DNA of 23,047 nucleotides from Prochloron sp. SP5CPC1 (GTDB taxonomy: Bacteria; Cyanobacteriota; Cyanobacteriia; Cyanobacteriales; Prochloraceae). Of this stretch, positions 7,188-16,392 are shown one piece after another (position 1 is the stretch's first letter; the number at the start of each line of letters is the position of its first letter). The notes under the pieces were generated by a model. The model did no database searches and was not told the origin of the DNA. It saw nothing but the letters and a program-made list of their open reading frames with translations. Position numbers and translations under genes: made by a program. The stretch lies in NCBI GenBank assembly GCA_014323965.1, contig JACONB010000003.1, forward strand, positions 1-23,047. Direction: 5' to 3'.

Positions 7188-10100
7188 TTATCCACCACCC
7201 TCAATTAACTCGGAAATAGTAGTGAGCAACTCCGCCTCCGAATAAGGCTTAGTAAAGTAGGCGATCGCCCCCAATTCTTCTGCCAACCGTCGGTGTTTTT
7301 CGCTTTGACGGGAGGTTAAAATCACCACTGGAATCTTCGACAAAGCAGGATCTGAGGATAGGTGGCTCAAAACCTCAAAACCATTCATCCGGGGCATTTC
7401 TAAGTCGCAAACCATGAGGGAAACCCCAGGAGAATGGTGCAATTGCTCCAGGGCTTCAACCCCGTCAGCAGCTCGAAAGACCTGATAACCATGTTTCTCT
7501 AAAGTCAGAGTTAGGGTTTGGCGAATGCTCATAGCGTCATCTACCACCAAAACCCGTTTCAAATTCCTGGGTTGCAATCTTTTCAACTCTTCCTTTGGTT
7601 CCCCAGGAGACGGGGTGAGGAAATATTGAGGTTGTTGTGGTAATACTCTCCTTGTCGTACTTTCCTCTTGCTGCTCTTGCAACTGTACCAAAACCCCACT
7701 ATCGATAACCAAAGCAAGACCACCATCCCCTAAAACAGTACAGCCGCACACATATGGGGGAGGTGCGATAGTTTTACCCACAGGTCTAATGACCAGTTCC
7801 TGTTCTGCTATAATTTCGTCAACTTCTAAAGCTATCAGTTTTGTCTCACCTCGCAATAAAAGCAAGGGAGCAGCCTTATTTAAGAGCTTCTTCTTTTCCT
7901 GTAGCACACCGTTAGCAGAACGATTATAATGCATGAAGTCGGATATTTTGCGCACCCTCAACAGTTCAGAATTGTCACCAGTACCCCAATAAAATACTTG
8001 GCTCTCTTCTATTTGAGCCCTTTGGGCAGCATTGGGCAAAATTATTTTTTCAATGGTTTCTAAGAGCAAGGCATAAACATGGTCCCCCGCTCTAATTACC
8101 AGTAATTTAGCAGTAGTCATAGAAAAAGGAATTTGTAATATAAATGTGGTGCCACCGTAAACATTTGGTTGTACTTTCACCGAACCTTGGAGTGCCTCAA
8201 TTTGACTCCGGACAATATCCAACCCCATACCCCGTCCAGAAATCTCGCTCACTTTAGCAGCAGTAGAAAACCCCGGTTGAAATAACAGCGCTGTCAGTTC
8301 CTCCTGAGTTGGGACTGTACCCCCGTCAGGTACAAGCCCCATTTCCATCCCGCGACGGCGAATTTTCTCGAAATTCAACCCCGAGCCGTCATCTCGCACT
8401 TCAATAATCGCCTGAGAACCTTGGTGATAACCATAGATTCCAATCAAACCTCGTTCCTCTTTTCCCTTTTCCCTTCGGATCTCAGTGGATTCAATTCCGT
8501 GGTCAAAAGCATTGCGTACCAACTGTAACAAAGGTGCATAGAGCTTTTCTCCTATGGCTTTATCCACCAACACCTGACTTCCAGTAATGCGAAAATCCAC
8601 CAGTTTGCCGTAAACTTTAGCCAGTTTTGCTATCATGTCTGGAAAGCTATTTAGGAGATTCCCCAATGGGATCATCTGTGCTTCTTGTAAATCATCCCTG
8701 ACGCTGGAGAGCAGGCGCTGTTGCTTCTCGAAAGTTATAAACTGTTCATTGGTAAGCCAATTAATCGCCGAGGTTGCTTTTTCCAGTTTAGCGGTTTCTT
8801 GCAAAGCTGTGTGCAACTGCAAATGGAAGTCTGTATAGCGATCTAACTCCAACGCATCAAAATTCCCTTTCTTTACCGTGGCGATTTCATTGTTCTCTAT
8901 TTGAGACGCTTTGTTGTATTTCAATTGATTGAGAGTTTGTTTATGCTGTTCCAAGCACGAGAATAATTCCTGCACTGCTACTTTAATCTTTTCTTCCTGC
9001 AAAGCTTGGCGATTTTGGTTAATCAGTAGTTCCCCAGTTAGATAGTTAAGCCGTTGCAATTCTCTCACTTCTACCTGCACGTATTGGGTAATATTATTTT
9101 CTTGTTTGACGTGGTCATTTTTCTCAATTGTAGCCGGAATCTCTTCTACTGTTACTTCTTTTTCTTCTTCCCCAATTTCTTGACTTTCCTCTATCTTATC
9201 TCCTAATGTTTCGCTTAAACTCAAATTATCTCCACCCCAAATTTGCTCTAATATTTCTTCCTCCCTCCTATCATTCCTATCTACAAGTAAATTTTGTAAT
9301 TTACCTGATTCTAACTGCTGCTTTTCATCCTTACTCAGAGGAGGAAATTGTTGATATTGTTTTGCGATTTGCTTAATTCTCTGACTGTGAGATTTAATTA
9401 TGCTCAAGTCTGCTTTAAATTTAGCCACTAGGAGGAGAGCAGATAAAATCCACCAATAGCGATACAATTCCAGGCTTTTACTTTCTCCCTCATCTTGAAT
9501 AAATTGGCGAAATTTACCCAACCAAGCCTTAATATAGTCTAAATCGGTGTCAACGACAATAACCTCCTGTTCCTCCCTCGCCACCAATAGTTCTAAAGAC
9601 AGATTATTGATGGGAATTGCCAACTCATGGTAAAACCAACCTAAAATGTAATCTATTGCTCTCAAGTAGGACTGGACTGCATGGGGTTTTAATGGCTTGG
9701 TGTTGCTTTTCGAGTCTCCCCCGGCAATAAAATGAGCTAAATCTGACCGTTCCTGTTGTAAGGATTTCGGATATAGTTCTCTTATATATGGAAGTACCCC
9801 CCCTTTTTCTGTTTCTATCTGTTGTAGCATTGCGGAAGGTTCCACTCCCCTGGAGCGATCGCCCCTTAATACTGCGTCCCGTGCCCGTTGCAAGTCAGCT
9901 AAAGCAACGGAAGCAATTTCCATTACCTCTGCATTGGGAGTATCTAAAGCAGTCAAGATAGTGGTGGCAATTTCTCTAAATCCCGGCAAATTTAAAGATT
10001 CTCCCAAACCGACAAATACTTCCGCTTGCTCACGCAAAGTAGCCTCTACTTCCCCCACATTCCCCCTAGCAATAGCAGCAGCAATCTTCTCCAGTCGTTC

Positions 10101-10589
10101 CTTTACTCCCTTTTCAAAGATAGATTGAGTCACGTCAAATCCCAACTCTTCCGAAGAAGGGATATGAGATTGGTTGCCAAAACTATCCCCCAGGATGGCT
10201 TGTAATTTAGCAAAAACGGCAGCAGAGCGTTCTAAAACCTCCTCTTTGTCAATCTTGCTCTTAGTGATTTCAGCCATTACTGGTAAGCGCAAGCATTCAT
10301 AAGCTTCCAGCAGCAGGGAGTGGAGTTCAGAATCGATAACTAGATCCGGGTTATAAAGACTTTGAAAAATATCTTCCAGAGAGTGGGCGACTGCGGTAAT
10401 TGTCTCCAATTCCAGATTGGCAGCTCCTCCTTTAATAGTGTGGGCAGCCCTTATGATTTCATGCACTGTAGCCTTGCTATGGTCTTCCTGGAAGGTGAGT
10501 AGCTTTTGTTCTATTAAGTTTAATAACTCCTGTGCTTCACTCAAAAAGTAGGTATGAACTTCCTCGCGAATTTTTGGATCTTCAATCAT
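7188..10589 (-). CDS. pixL: CheA-type hybrid histidine kinase with receiver domain (PixL/TaxAY1-like)
   Basis: This 1,133-residue kinase is the centre of a phototaxis array. Domains: Hpt at about 1-130 with phospho-accepting His50 in RAAHTIKGGAANLE; a second Hpt-like helical region without a clear His at about 155-245; a low-complexity acidic linker at 440-490; dimerisation helices at about 500-640; HATPase at about 640-822 with N-box LVRNAFDHGIE (N693), G1 DDGSGL and G2 GRGMGLDIV; CheW-like domain at about 824-970; receiver at about 1012-1130 with Asp1062 in MVCDLEMPRMNGFE. All catalytic motifs look intact. PixL should transfer phosphate to its own receiver and to PixH and possibly PixG. It follows pixJ after a 205-base gap holding a diverged MITE-like repeat, so it may depend on read-through or its own promoter. 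Strong similarity is to the Synechocystis pix/tax1 type; other cyanobacterial CheA paralogs remain possible. Confidence 0.9.
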   Translation of the reverse strand: MIEDPKIREEVHTYFLSEAQELLNLIEQKLLTFQEDHSKATVHEIIRAAHTIKGGAANLELETITAVAHSLEDIFQSLYNPDLVIDSELHSLLLEAYECLRLPVMAEITKSKIDKEEVLERSAAVFAKLQAILGDSFGNQSHIPSSEELGFDVTQSIFEKGVKERLEKIAAAIARGNVGEVEATLREQAEVFVGLGESLNLPGFREIATTILTALDTPNAEVMEIASVALADLQRARDAVLRGDRSRGVEPSAMLQQIETEKGGVLPYIRELYPKSLQQERSDLAHFIAGGDSKSNTKPLKPHAVQSYLRAIDYILGWFYHELAIPINNLSLELLVAREEQEVIVVDTDLDYIKAWLGKFRQFIQDEGESKSLELYRYWWILSALLLVAKFKADLSIIKSHSQRIKQIAKQYQQFPPLSKDEKQQLESGKLQNLLVDRNDRREEEILEQIWGGDNLSLSETLGDKIEESQEIGEEEKEVTVEEIPATIEKNDHVKQENNITQYVQVEVRELQRLNYLTGELLINQNRQALQEEKIKVAVQELFSCLEQHKQTLNQLKYNKASQIENNEIATVKKGNFDALELDRYTDFHLQLHTALQETAKLEKATSAINWLTNEQFITFEKQQRLLSSVRDDLQEAQMIPLGNLLNSFPDMIAKLAKVYGKLVDFRITGSQVLVDKAIGEKLYAPLLQLVRNAFDHGIESTEIRREKGKEERGLIGIYGYHQGSQAIIEVRDDGSGLNFEKIRRRGMEMGLVPDGGTVPTQEELTALLFQPGFSTAAKVSEISGRGMGLDIVRSQIEALQGSVKVQPNVYGGTTFILQIPFSMTTAKLLVIRAGDHVYALLLETIEKIILPNAAQRAQIEESQVFYWGTGDNSELLRVRKISDFMHYNRSANGVLQEKKKLLNKAAPLLLLRGETKLIALEVDEIIAEQELVIRPVGKTIAPPPYVCGCTVLGDGGLALVIDSGVLVQLQEQQEESTTRRVLPQQPQYFLTPSPGEPKEELKRLQPRNLKRVLVVDDAMSIRQTLTLTLEKHGYQVFRAADGVEALEQLHHSPGVSLMVCDLEMPRMNGFEVLSHLSSDPALSKIPVVILTSRQSEKHRRLAEELGAIAYFTKPYSEAELLTTISELIEGGG

Positions 10590-10683
10590 TTTTATTAGTT
10601 ATTTTTGGTTGCTTATTTTAGATTTAATTTCTAATATAGCACGTACCATATTTTTTATCATAAACTTAACTAAGTAATGTTTA

Positions 10684-10761
10684 TAGGTTTTTATGGAGGC
10701 AACGAAAACCAACAGTCCCGGAGATTTTTGTTGGGTAACGCTTACGCTCTACCCAACCTAC
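10684..10761. repeat. 78-bp MITE-like repeat, diverged copy between pixJ and pixL
   Basis: It has the same length as the copy at 1271-1348. The right 30 bases differ at one position from that copy, while the left arm is degraded (TATAGGTTTTTATGGAGG). It sits in the only sizeable gap of the pixH-to-pixL part of the operon. The rest of 10590-10794 shows no gene. Confidence 0.65.
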
Positions 10762-10794
10762 TCATTGCTACCACTTGCTTTCGCCTACACTGGT

Positions 10795-13608
10795 TCAATT
10801 TACCTTAAAGCGATCGGCGGTGACGAGAAGTTCTTCAGCCATTTGCAGCAAATCCTTGAAAGAAGCCGATATTTGCAAAGACTCAGTGGAAGTTTTGTCG
10901 GCAATTTGAGCCACCCCATTCATCACTTTCGTTACTTCTTCCGATCGCTCTTTGTGTTGTTGAGTCCCTTGGATAATTCCTACCACCGAGCGCTCTATTT
11001 GAGCCGTAGCAGCGACGATTTCATTCAGACTTTCCCGTGTCAAGTTCACCAGATTGGTTCCTTCCACTACCTGCTGAATGCCCAAATCCATTGCTGCTGC
11101 CACTTCCATGGTGGACTCTTGGGTTGAGGCTACCAACTTTTCAATCTCGGAGGTAGCAGCAGCAGACTGACGGGAGAGGGAACGGACTTCGTCCGCCACC
11201 ACCGCAAAACCTTTCCCGTACTCCCCTGCTCTCGTAGCCTCAATTGCTGCATTGAAAGCCACCACGTTGGTTTGGGTAGCCAAGTCAGCAATCAACCCCA
11301 CTGCTTTGGAGATTTTATTGGCGGATTCGCTCAGTTGCTTAATCTTTTGACTGGTTTGGGAAACAGTTTCCCGAATCAACTGAATCCCCTGTACAGTCTG
11401 ATTCATGGCTTCATCCCCCGACTCTACGGTGCGGTTCGCCTGCTGGAGGGCATTTTCCACCAACTGAGCATTGGCGATGGCTGCTTCAGTAGAATTAACC
11501 ATCTCCTTTATTTTACCTAAAGCAACGCCAATCTCTTGGAACTGAACAGTAGCCTGTTCTGTGAGTTGCACCAGAGAAATATCGCTCTCTTGAGATGTTG
11601 TGGCAACTTTACGAGCAGCTTCCTGAAACTGGAGCAAAATTTTGCTCAAGCTCTGGAGAGTATTGTTATAAGCCCCGGCGATGGTACCCAACTCATCATC
11701 TGTAATGGGTGCCCGTACCGTCAAATTCCCGTCCAAAGCTGGTCTGACGGCAGTTAGAAGCCCAATAGCTCGCGATTGCAATAATTCCTTAGCTGCTTTT
11801 TCCTGGGCTACCGCTGCTGAAAGGAGCTGGGATTTTTCCTCTAGTTCTTGGAGGGTTCTTTGCACCTCTAATGCCAAACAAAATTGAGCGGCAACATCCT
11901 TGCTAAACTCAATTTCCTCTGATTTCCATTCTCGCGGACCACTGCATTGGTGAATACAGAAGAAACCCCACAGTTCTTCTCCTTGCAGCAGGGGAACAAT
12001 TAAGTTGGCCACTACGTCCAACTGAGCTAACACCTCCCTATGGCAATCTGCCAAACCCGCATTATGAATGTCGGCGATGGCTTGTACTTCCCCCTGACGG
12101 TATTTTTCCACATAATCCCCAAAACAGTGGTCGTGAATTTGTACTGCCATAGTAGAAGCATAGGCTGGATTTTTATCTTCCGCCACAAATTCCCCGTCGT
12201 CGTAGCCTGAGTTGGGATAGAAGCGAAATACTCCCACCCGATCGCATTGAAGCAAAGCGCGAATTTCCCGAACCGTGATGCTAAACACCTTTTCTGGTTC
12301 CAGAGATTGCAGGATCCGAGTGCTGATGCGGGAGAGAGTTTGCTCTTTGGCAGCTAAATATTCCAGCTGAGACTTTTGGGCTTCAGTCTCCTGAAGAATT
12401 TCTGCTTGTTTCAAGGCTAAACCCAACTGAGCCCCTATTTGCTTCATCCATGTTACTTCCCCATCTTCCCATGCCCGGGTTCCGTCGTGCTGATAAACAC
12501 CGAATATCCCCCAGAGTTGGTTCCCAGCAAAAATGGGGGCCACAATATAGGCTTTCACCTGGAATTGCTCTAAATACTCCAAATAGCAGTCGGTAAAATT
12601 TGCCCGGTAGATATCCTCCACCACAAAGGTTTCTCGATAGCGAAACCTTCCACCGCCAGTTTCCTGTAAATAAGTATCTGTCACTCGATAGTTCTTGGGT
12701 CTGCCATTTTCCTCACTTCCGGCTAAAACACCTATTCCTTCGCAATCACTAATATTTTCCCCAATCATATTCTCCTCTCGTTCCACCAGGGACACCCAGC
12801 CGCTCCCCATAGACTCAGCCACAAATTGACCGCTCCAATCCGCATTAAAGCGATAAATAACCACCCGGTCTGCTTTTAAAAGGGATCGCACTTCCTGGGT
12901 AGTAAATTTAAAAATAGTCTCTATGTCTACCGACTGGCGGATACGTTGGATTAATTGGTTAGTCGCTTCCTTCCCCTCTGTTAGCCTTTGTATTTGCAAC
13001 TGGAATTGGGACCGTTCCACTGCCAGTTCCAATTCTTTCCCCACTAGGTTCAGGAGACCGATTTCCATTTCCTCCCACCGACGCACTTCATCGCATTGCT
13101 GCACCACCAATAAGCCCCAGACTGGCTCCCTCAGCATTATGGGGATACTGAGACAGGCTTTCACCTGAAATCCTTCCAGGAGTTGGGATTGATAGGGGGT
13201 AATATTCTCCTGGACGTTGATAGGAATGGCGGATTGTGTGCCATAATCATCTCGGTTGTCTAAGCCAAAGGCAGTGGCAGTGATAGTTTCCCCCAAAGCA
13301 GGTCTCCACCCCATGGTTTTGGCTTCCGCCAGGACTTCTCCCTGATCCGCAGAATTAAAGCGATAGATCAGAGCGCGATCGCAGCCAATTCTGGTTCTGA
13401 TGTCCCCGACTACATCGTCGAGCATCGTTTCCAAGTCGCGAGCGCGGCGTATTGTCCCTCTTATTTGCCTCAACTGCTGTTGCAGACTTTGCAGCCACTT
13501 TCCTTCTTCCTTTATGAGATCGAGGGGATTGATTTCCTTTTCTTCTTGCTCTTCTCTTCCATCTCGAGAAAGTTCTTGTTTAATAGTACCTTGAATCAAA
13601 CTCTTCAT
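10795..13608 (-). CDS. pixJ: Methyl-accepting photoreceptor with three GAF domains (PixJ/TaxD1-like)
   Basis: This 937-residue receptor has GAF1 at about 58-197 (no bilin Cys: FQVKACLSIP), GAF2 at about 228-400 and GAF3 at about 435-580. A HAMP-like segment follows at about 610-660, then a chemoreceptor signalling domain at about 700-937 with the tip GKGFAVVADEVRSLSRQSAA. GAF3 has the DXCF motif (DHCF, Cys495) and the canonical Cys522-His523 (LADCHREVL). It is therefore a predicted two-cysteine, blue/green-type cyanobacteriochrome as in Synechocystis PixJ. GAF2 has a Cys at the canonical site but followed by Tyr (TDCYLEYLEQFQ, C341-Y342). No membrane segment is visible, so the receptor looks cytosolic. 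The start lies two bases after the pixI stop. It should control PixL through PixI. Confidence 0.9.
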   Translation of the reverse strand: MKSLIQGTIKQELSRDGREEQEEKEINPLDLIKEEGKWLQSLQQQLRQIRGTIRRARDLETMLDDVVGDIRTRIGCDRALIYRFNSADQGEVLAEAKTMGWRPALGETITATAFGLDNRDDYGTQSAIPINVQENITPYQSQLLEGFQVKACLSIPIMLREPVWGLLVVQQCDEVRRWEEMEIGLLNLVGKELELAVERSQFQLQIQRLTEGKEATNQLIQRIRQSVDIETIFKFTTQEVRSLLKADRVVIYRFNADWSGQFVAESMGSGWVSLVEREENMIGENISDCEGIGVLAGSEENGRPKNYRVTDTYLQETGGGRFRYRETFVVEDIYRANFTDCYLEYLEQFQVKAYIVAPIFAGNQLWGIFGVYQHDGTRAWEDGEVTWMKQIGAQLGLALKQAEILQETEAQKSQLEYLAAKEQTLSRISTRILQSLEPEKVFSITVREIRALLQCDRVGVFRFYPNSGYDDGEFVAEDKNPAYASTMAVQIHDHCFGDYVEKYRQGEVQAIADIHNAGLADCHREVLAQLDVVANLIVPLLQGEELWGFFCIHQCSGPREWKSEEIEFSKDVAAQFCLALEVQRTLQELEEKSQLLSAAVAQEKAAKELLQSRAIGLLTAVRPALDGNLTVRAPITDDELGTIAGAYNNTLQSLSKILLQFQEAARKVATTSQESDISLVQLTEQATVQFQEIGVALGKIKEMVNSTEAAIANAQLVENALQQANRTVESGDEAMNQTVQGIQLIRETVSQTSQKIKQLSESANKISKAVGLIADLATQTNVVAFNAAIEATRAGEYGKGFAVVADEVRSLSRQSAAATSEIEKLVASTQESTMEVAAAMDLGIQQVVEGTNLVNLTRESLNEIVAATAQIERSVVGIIQGTQQHKERSEEVTKVMNGVAQIADKTSTESLQISASFKDLLQMAEELLVTADRFKVN

Positions 13609-13610
13609 AG

Positions 13611-14117
13611 TTAACTGCTCCTATCCATTAACGCCCTGTCTCCCCAAGCGGTGGATTCCAGAATAGCCACTGGCTCCAGGTTGAGAATCGTTTTTTTGTC
13701 ATCGTTGATGAAATATCCCTCTAAGAAAGAGTATAGTTCCCCTGGGAATAATCCAGTGGCGGAAGATTTCATTTCCCTCCGGAATAGCCACTCAAGATCC
13801 ACAAGTTCTCTTACCAATAAACCCAGATATTTTCCCCTTGCTTGAATGACAATAGCCATGTGCTTATTACCAGAATCCCCTTGTAAACCCACCAAATGTT
13901 CCAGATCCACCCACCACAGCATTTCTCCCCGCCAGTTATATAAACCCAGCACGGAAACAGGCACTTCGGGAACTGGTAAAATAGCGGTCAAGGAGATTTG
14001 CAATACCTCTGCAATGTAGTTAACAGGAATTGCCCCTATATACTTAATGCCTAATTCAAACAGGACAAATCTTTCCTTGTCCTCCTCAATATAAGTTGTT
14101 GACTCTGGTTCAGACAT
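13611..14117 (-). CDS. pixI: CheW-like coupling protein (PixI/TaxW1-like)
   Basis: This 168-residue CheW domain protein includes RFVLFELGIKYIGAIPVNYI near the start and LPVPEVPVSVLGLYNWRGE, the usual CheW core (P..V.G..N.RG). It then has VDLEHLVGL and a second half with KYLGLLVRELVDLEWLF. It should bridge the PixJ signalling tip and the PixL kinase. Its ATG lies inside the end of pixH (8-base overlap, 14110-14117) and its stop is two bases before pixJ, so translation is tightly coupled. Gene order matches the pix/tax1 operon. No damage is seen. Confidence 0.88.
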   Translation of the reverse strand: MSEPESTTYIEEDKERFVLFELGIKYIGAIPVNYIAEVLQISLTAILPVPEVPVSVLGLYNWRGEMLWWVDLEHLVGLQGDSGNKHMAIVIQARGKYLGLLVRELVDLEWLFRREMKSSATGLFPGELYSFLEGYFINDDKKTILNLEPVAILESTAWGDRALMDRSS

Positions 14118-14475
14118 TTGCTAATTTTTGCACCGTGGTGATTAATTCTTCCCGGTTTACCGGCTTAGTTAGATAAGCATCCGCCCCTAACATCTCTCCC
14201 CACATTTTATCTACATCAGTGTTTTTGTTCGAGCAGAGGATTACCGGAATGGTTTTGGTCTCAGGTTCATCCTTCAAATCTTTACACAATTCAAACCCAC
14301 TTTGTCCTGGCAGCATGATATCCAGCAAAATAGCATCGGGCTTCATTTGGGTCAGTTTTTCTTTCGCTTGCTCCACGCTTGTAGCTTCAATCACCCTAAA
14401 ACCAGCCTGTTGTAAGTAACTTTTACTGGTGGCTAAATCCGCTAATCCATCTTCAACAATTAATACAGTGTTCAT
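14110..14475 (-). CDS. pixH: CheY-like response regulator (PixH/TaxY1-like)
   Basis: This stand-alone receiver of 121 residues has the acidic pair E8-D9 (VLIVEDG), phospho-acceptor Asp52 in AILLDIMLPGQSGFE, the switch Ser at 82 in VILCSNKNTD and conserved Lys104 in AYLTKPVN. It is the likely output or phosphate sink of PixL. It carries no output domain, as expected for PixH/CheY. The ATG has only a weak ribosome site. A 241-base spacer with repeat sequence separates it from pixG upstream; pixI overlaps it downstream. Confidence 0.9.
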   Translation of the reverse strand: MNTVLIVEDGLADLATSKSYLQQAGFRVIEATSVEQAKEKLTQMKPDAILLDIMLPGQSGFELCKDLKDEPETKTIPVILCSNKNTDVDKMWGEMLGADAYLTKPVNREELITTVQKLANV

Positions 14476-14576
14476 GAAATCTCCAAAATTTTAGCTCATT
14501 TGCTCTACTCTATTCTAGCCTCGTTCAGTTTGGCAGTAATTTAGTAAGCAACTTTTTAGTATTTCTCCAAAGTTCA

Positions 14577-14682
14577 GCGCGCCAAGGCGCTAAGGCGCAA
14601 AGGGACGCAATTACACCCCGACTGCGGGATAGCACCGTCTCCTCCCCATCCTTCGCTGTCTTTGCGTCTTTGCGTGACCAAA
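14577..14682. repeat. Inverted pair of GCGCAAAGG-type dispersed repeats between pixG and pixH
   Basis: The left arm reads GCGCGCCAAGGCGCTAAGGCGCAAAGG and the right arm GTCTTTGCGTCTTTGCGTGA; they are inverted versions of the same unit family. The arms surround about 50 bases of unrelated sequence. This lies in the 241-bp spacer (14476-14716), which otherwise contains only A/T-rich sequence where a pixH promoter could lie. Confidence 0.5.
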
Positions 14683-14716
14683 TTTCTTGGAAACTTTATA
14701 GCATAAAGACATTATT

Positions 14717-15889
14717 CTAAACATACTTAGCAAGAGTTGCCAAAAGCTTTTTGGGTTGTATGGGTTTGCTGATAAAATTAGATGCCCCCACCATTTTAGC
14801 CCTAACTCTGTCCACTAAACCATTCTTTCCTGTGATAATTATTATAGGAGTAGCCGCTAAGACAGAAACCCGTCTCACCTGAGAACAAATTTCGTAGCCG
14901 TTAGCCACTGGCATGATTAAATCTAGGAGAATGAGATTTGGTCTATACTCTATTAGCATGGGAATTGCTTCTAGGGGATCTTGAATGCTAATAAACCGAT
15001 AGCCAGCCTGGGTGATAATCTCTTTGAGAAGCTGACACACCTGAGGGCTATCGTCTATGCCAGCTATTAAAGCACTGGTCTTCCTTTTCTCTGTTTGAAC
15101 ATCAGAAGTAACCTTTCCCAAGGTCACGGGTAAAGGCAAGTCCGTAACTTCTACCAGAGAGATCATCCCTTGGTCAATATAAGAAACTAAGGATTTAGTC
15201 AAAGGCAAAACACTTTGCTTCATTCTCACAGATAAATCTGACAATGTCCACTTGCCAGTAAGTACATTTGCCCAAATATTATAGACACGTTCTGGTAATT
15301 TTTGGCGAAGTTTTTTCGGTTGGCATAAAATTGGTGCTTTATGGGGAGATATCTGCTGTAAACCAGCATCGCACCAAGCTTGCCAAGTTTGGCGAACCTC
15401 TTGTTCTTGATGAATAAAATTTTCTATATTGTCCTGAGTGAGATACAACTTGAGAACTTTCTGCTCTTCTCTTTGTATTTTGGACAGTAACGATGATTCC
15501 CCAGAAAAAAATGCTTGCTGAATGATGTCAAATAACAGTTCTTTGATGGTACTATTTAGTAGGGCAGTAATTTGCACGAATGTAATCCGATTGTGCTAAT
15601 ATAATGAATCAAGAGCTTTATACTGCCAAAAATCAATGTTAAAATCTGAGGGACGAAACCGGAGCTTATTAGCTTCAATATCGGGACAATAGGTACTCAT
15701 TTGTCGGAACCAACGTCGCACGGGATGAAATCCTCCTACTGCCCAAATAATCTGACCTCGTCGATAATAAAATGTCCATTTTGTCAAAACATTGTTCAAT
15801 TCCAGTTTTCCCGAGAACTTCATCCGACTACAGGCGTAAAAATAGTCTATAATTTGTTTCATGGTAAATTGTGTTTTTCCCTGAATCAC
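14717..15889 (-). pseudogene. pixG: PatA-like response regulator (PixG/TaxP1-like), interrupted by one in-frame TAG
   Basis: Two open stretches lie in the same frame, separated only by TAG at 15598-15596. The N-terminal 97 residues (from GTG 15889) are the PatA N-terminal domain: FTMKQIIDYFYACSRMKFSG, RRGQIIWAVGGFHPVRRWFR and WQYKALDSLY. After the stop the sequence continues at once with HNRITFVQITALLNSTIKEL and LFDIIQQAFF, as in intact PatA proteins. It ends in a receiver domain (about 165-286 of the second part) with IDDSP, LILLDLIMPVANGYE and FISKPIQPKK. One substitution, for example CAG to TAG, explains the break. Reinitiation at GTG 15577 is possible but has no ribosome site. PatA-type regulators act with CheY in type IV pilus control. 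First gene of the operon. Confidence 0.85.
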
Positions 15890-15950
15890 CCATCAACACC
15901 ATAATTATTGAGGTTAAAATGATTATAAGCTATAAATTGGGAGAAGGCAG

Positions 15951-16375
15951 ATGAAACGGAATCGATCTGAATACTATAACCAAAACCAAAAAAGAAGTTC
16001 AAAATTTTCTTCTGTTGGGGGTTTTTTAAATTATACCACCATAGCTCTTTTGTGCGCTATTTTCATCTTGGGAGTGGGAGTTGGTATCGGTTTTAGCTCA
16101 ACAGTCACTACTGATGCAACGAATGTAGCCAATCGGGAATTTATTGATCGCAGCGCTCCCAATGCGGAACTGTGTGTACAATACGGAGCCAGTGCTATGG
16201 TTACGGATATGCGGGTTTTCCTCACGCTGAACCCTTTTAATGTCTATGTCACACAGGTTTTACAGGTCCTCTAGAGGGTTCCCCCCAAATTAACTGTGTT
16301 TATCAGAATAGTGCTGCTGGCAACTTATTTCTAGATCGCAATGGGGATATCCCCAGGGAATCAGAAAATTTCTAA
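15951..16375 (+). pseudogene. DUF3172 membrane protein with an out-of-frame internal deletion
   Basis: The first part (15951-16255) encodes a basic N-terminus, a membrane helix at about 29-49 (TIALLCAIFILGVGVGIGF) and the conserved NREFIDRSAPNAELCVQYGA and FLTLNPFNVYVTQ of cyanobacterial DUF3172 proteins. At about 16256 the coding sequence jumps to another frame: GFTGPLEGSPQINCVYQNSA and then GNLFLDRNGDIPRESENF, stopping at TAA 16373-16375. This is the usual C-terminus of the family. Roughly 35-40 residues in between (including a second Cys region) are missing. As it stands the product ends at 16274 after 107 residues. The start has a GGGAGAAGG ribosome site and faces pixG across a 61-base divergent spacer containing TATAAGCTATAAA. 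The protein's function is unknown. Confidence 0.8.
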
Positions 16376-16392
16376 AGGAGAAAACTCGCCAA

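Noticed and set aside
10693..11127. Plus-strand 144-codon frame over the 3' end of pixJ
   Set aside because: It is antisense to a clear chemoreceptor domain and begins inside a dispersed repeat.
16261..16392. glmS ribozyme or riboswitch upstream of glmS
   Set aside because: The leader is occupied by the DUF3172 remnant up to 17 bases before the start codon, and no such structure is known from cyanobacteria.
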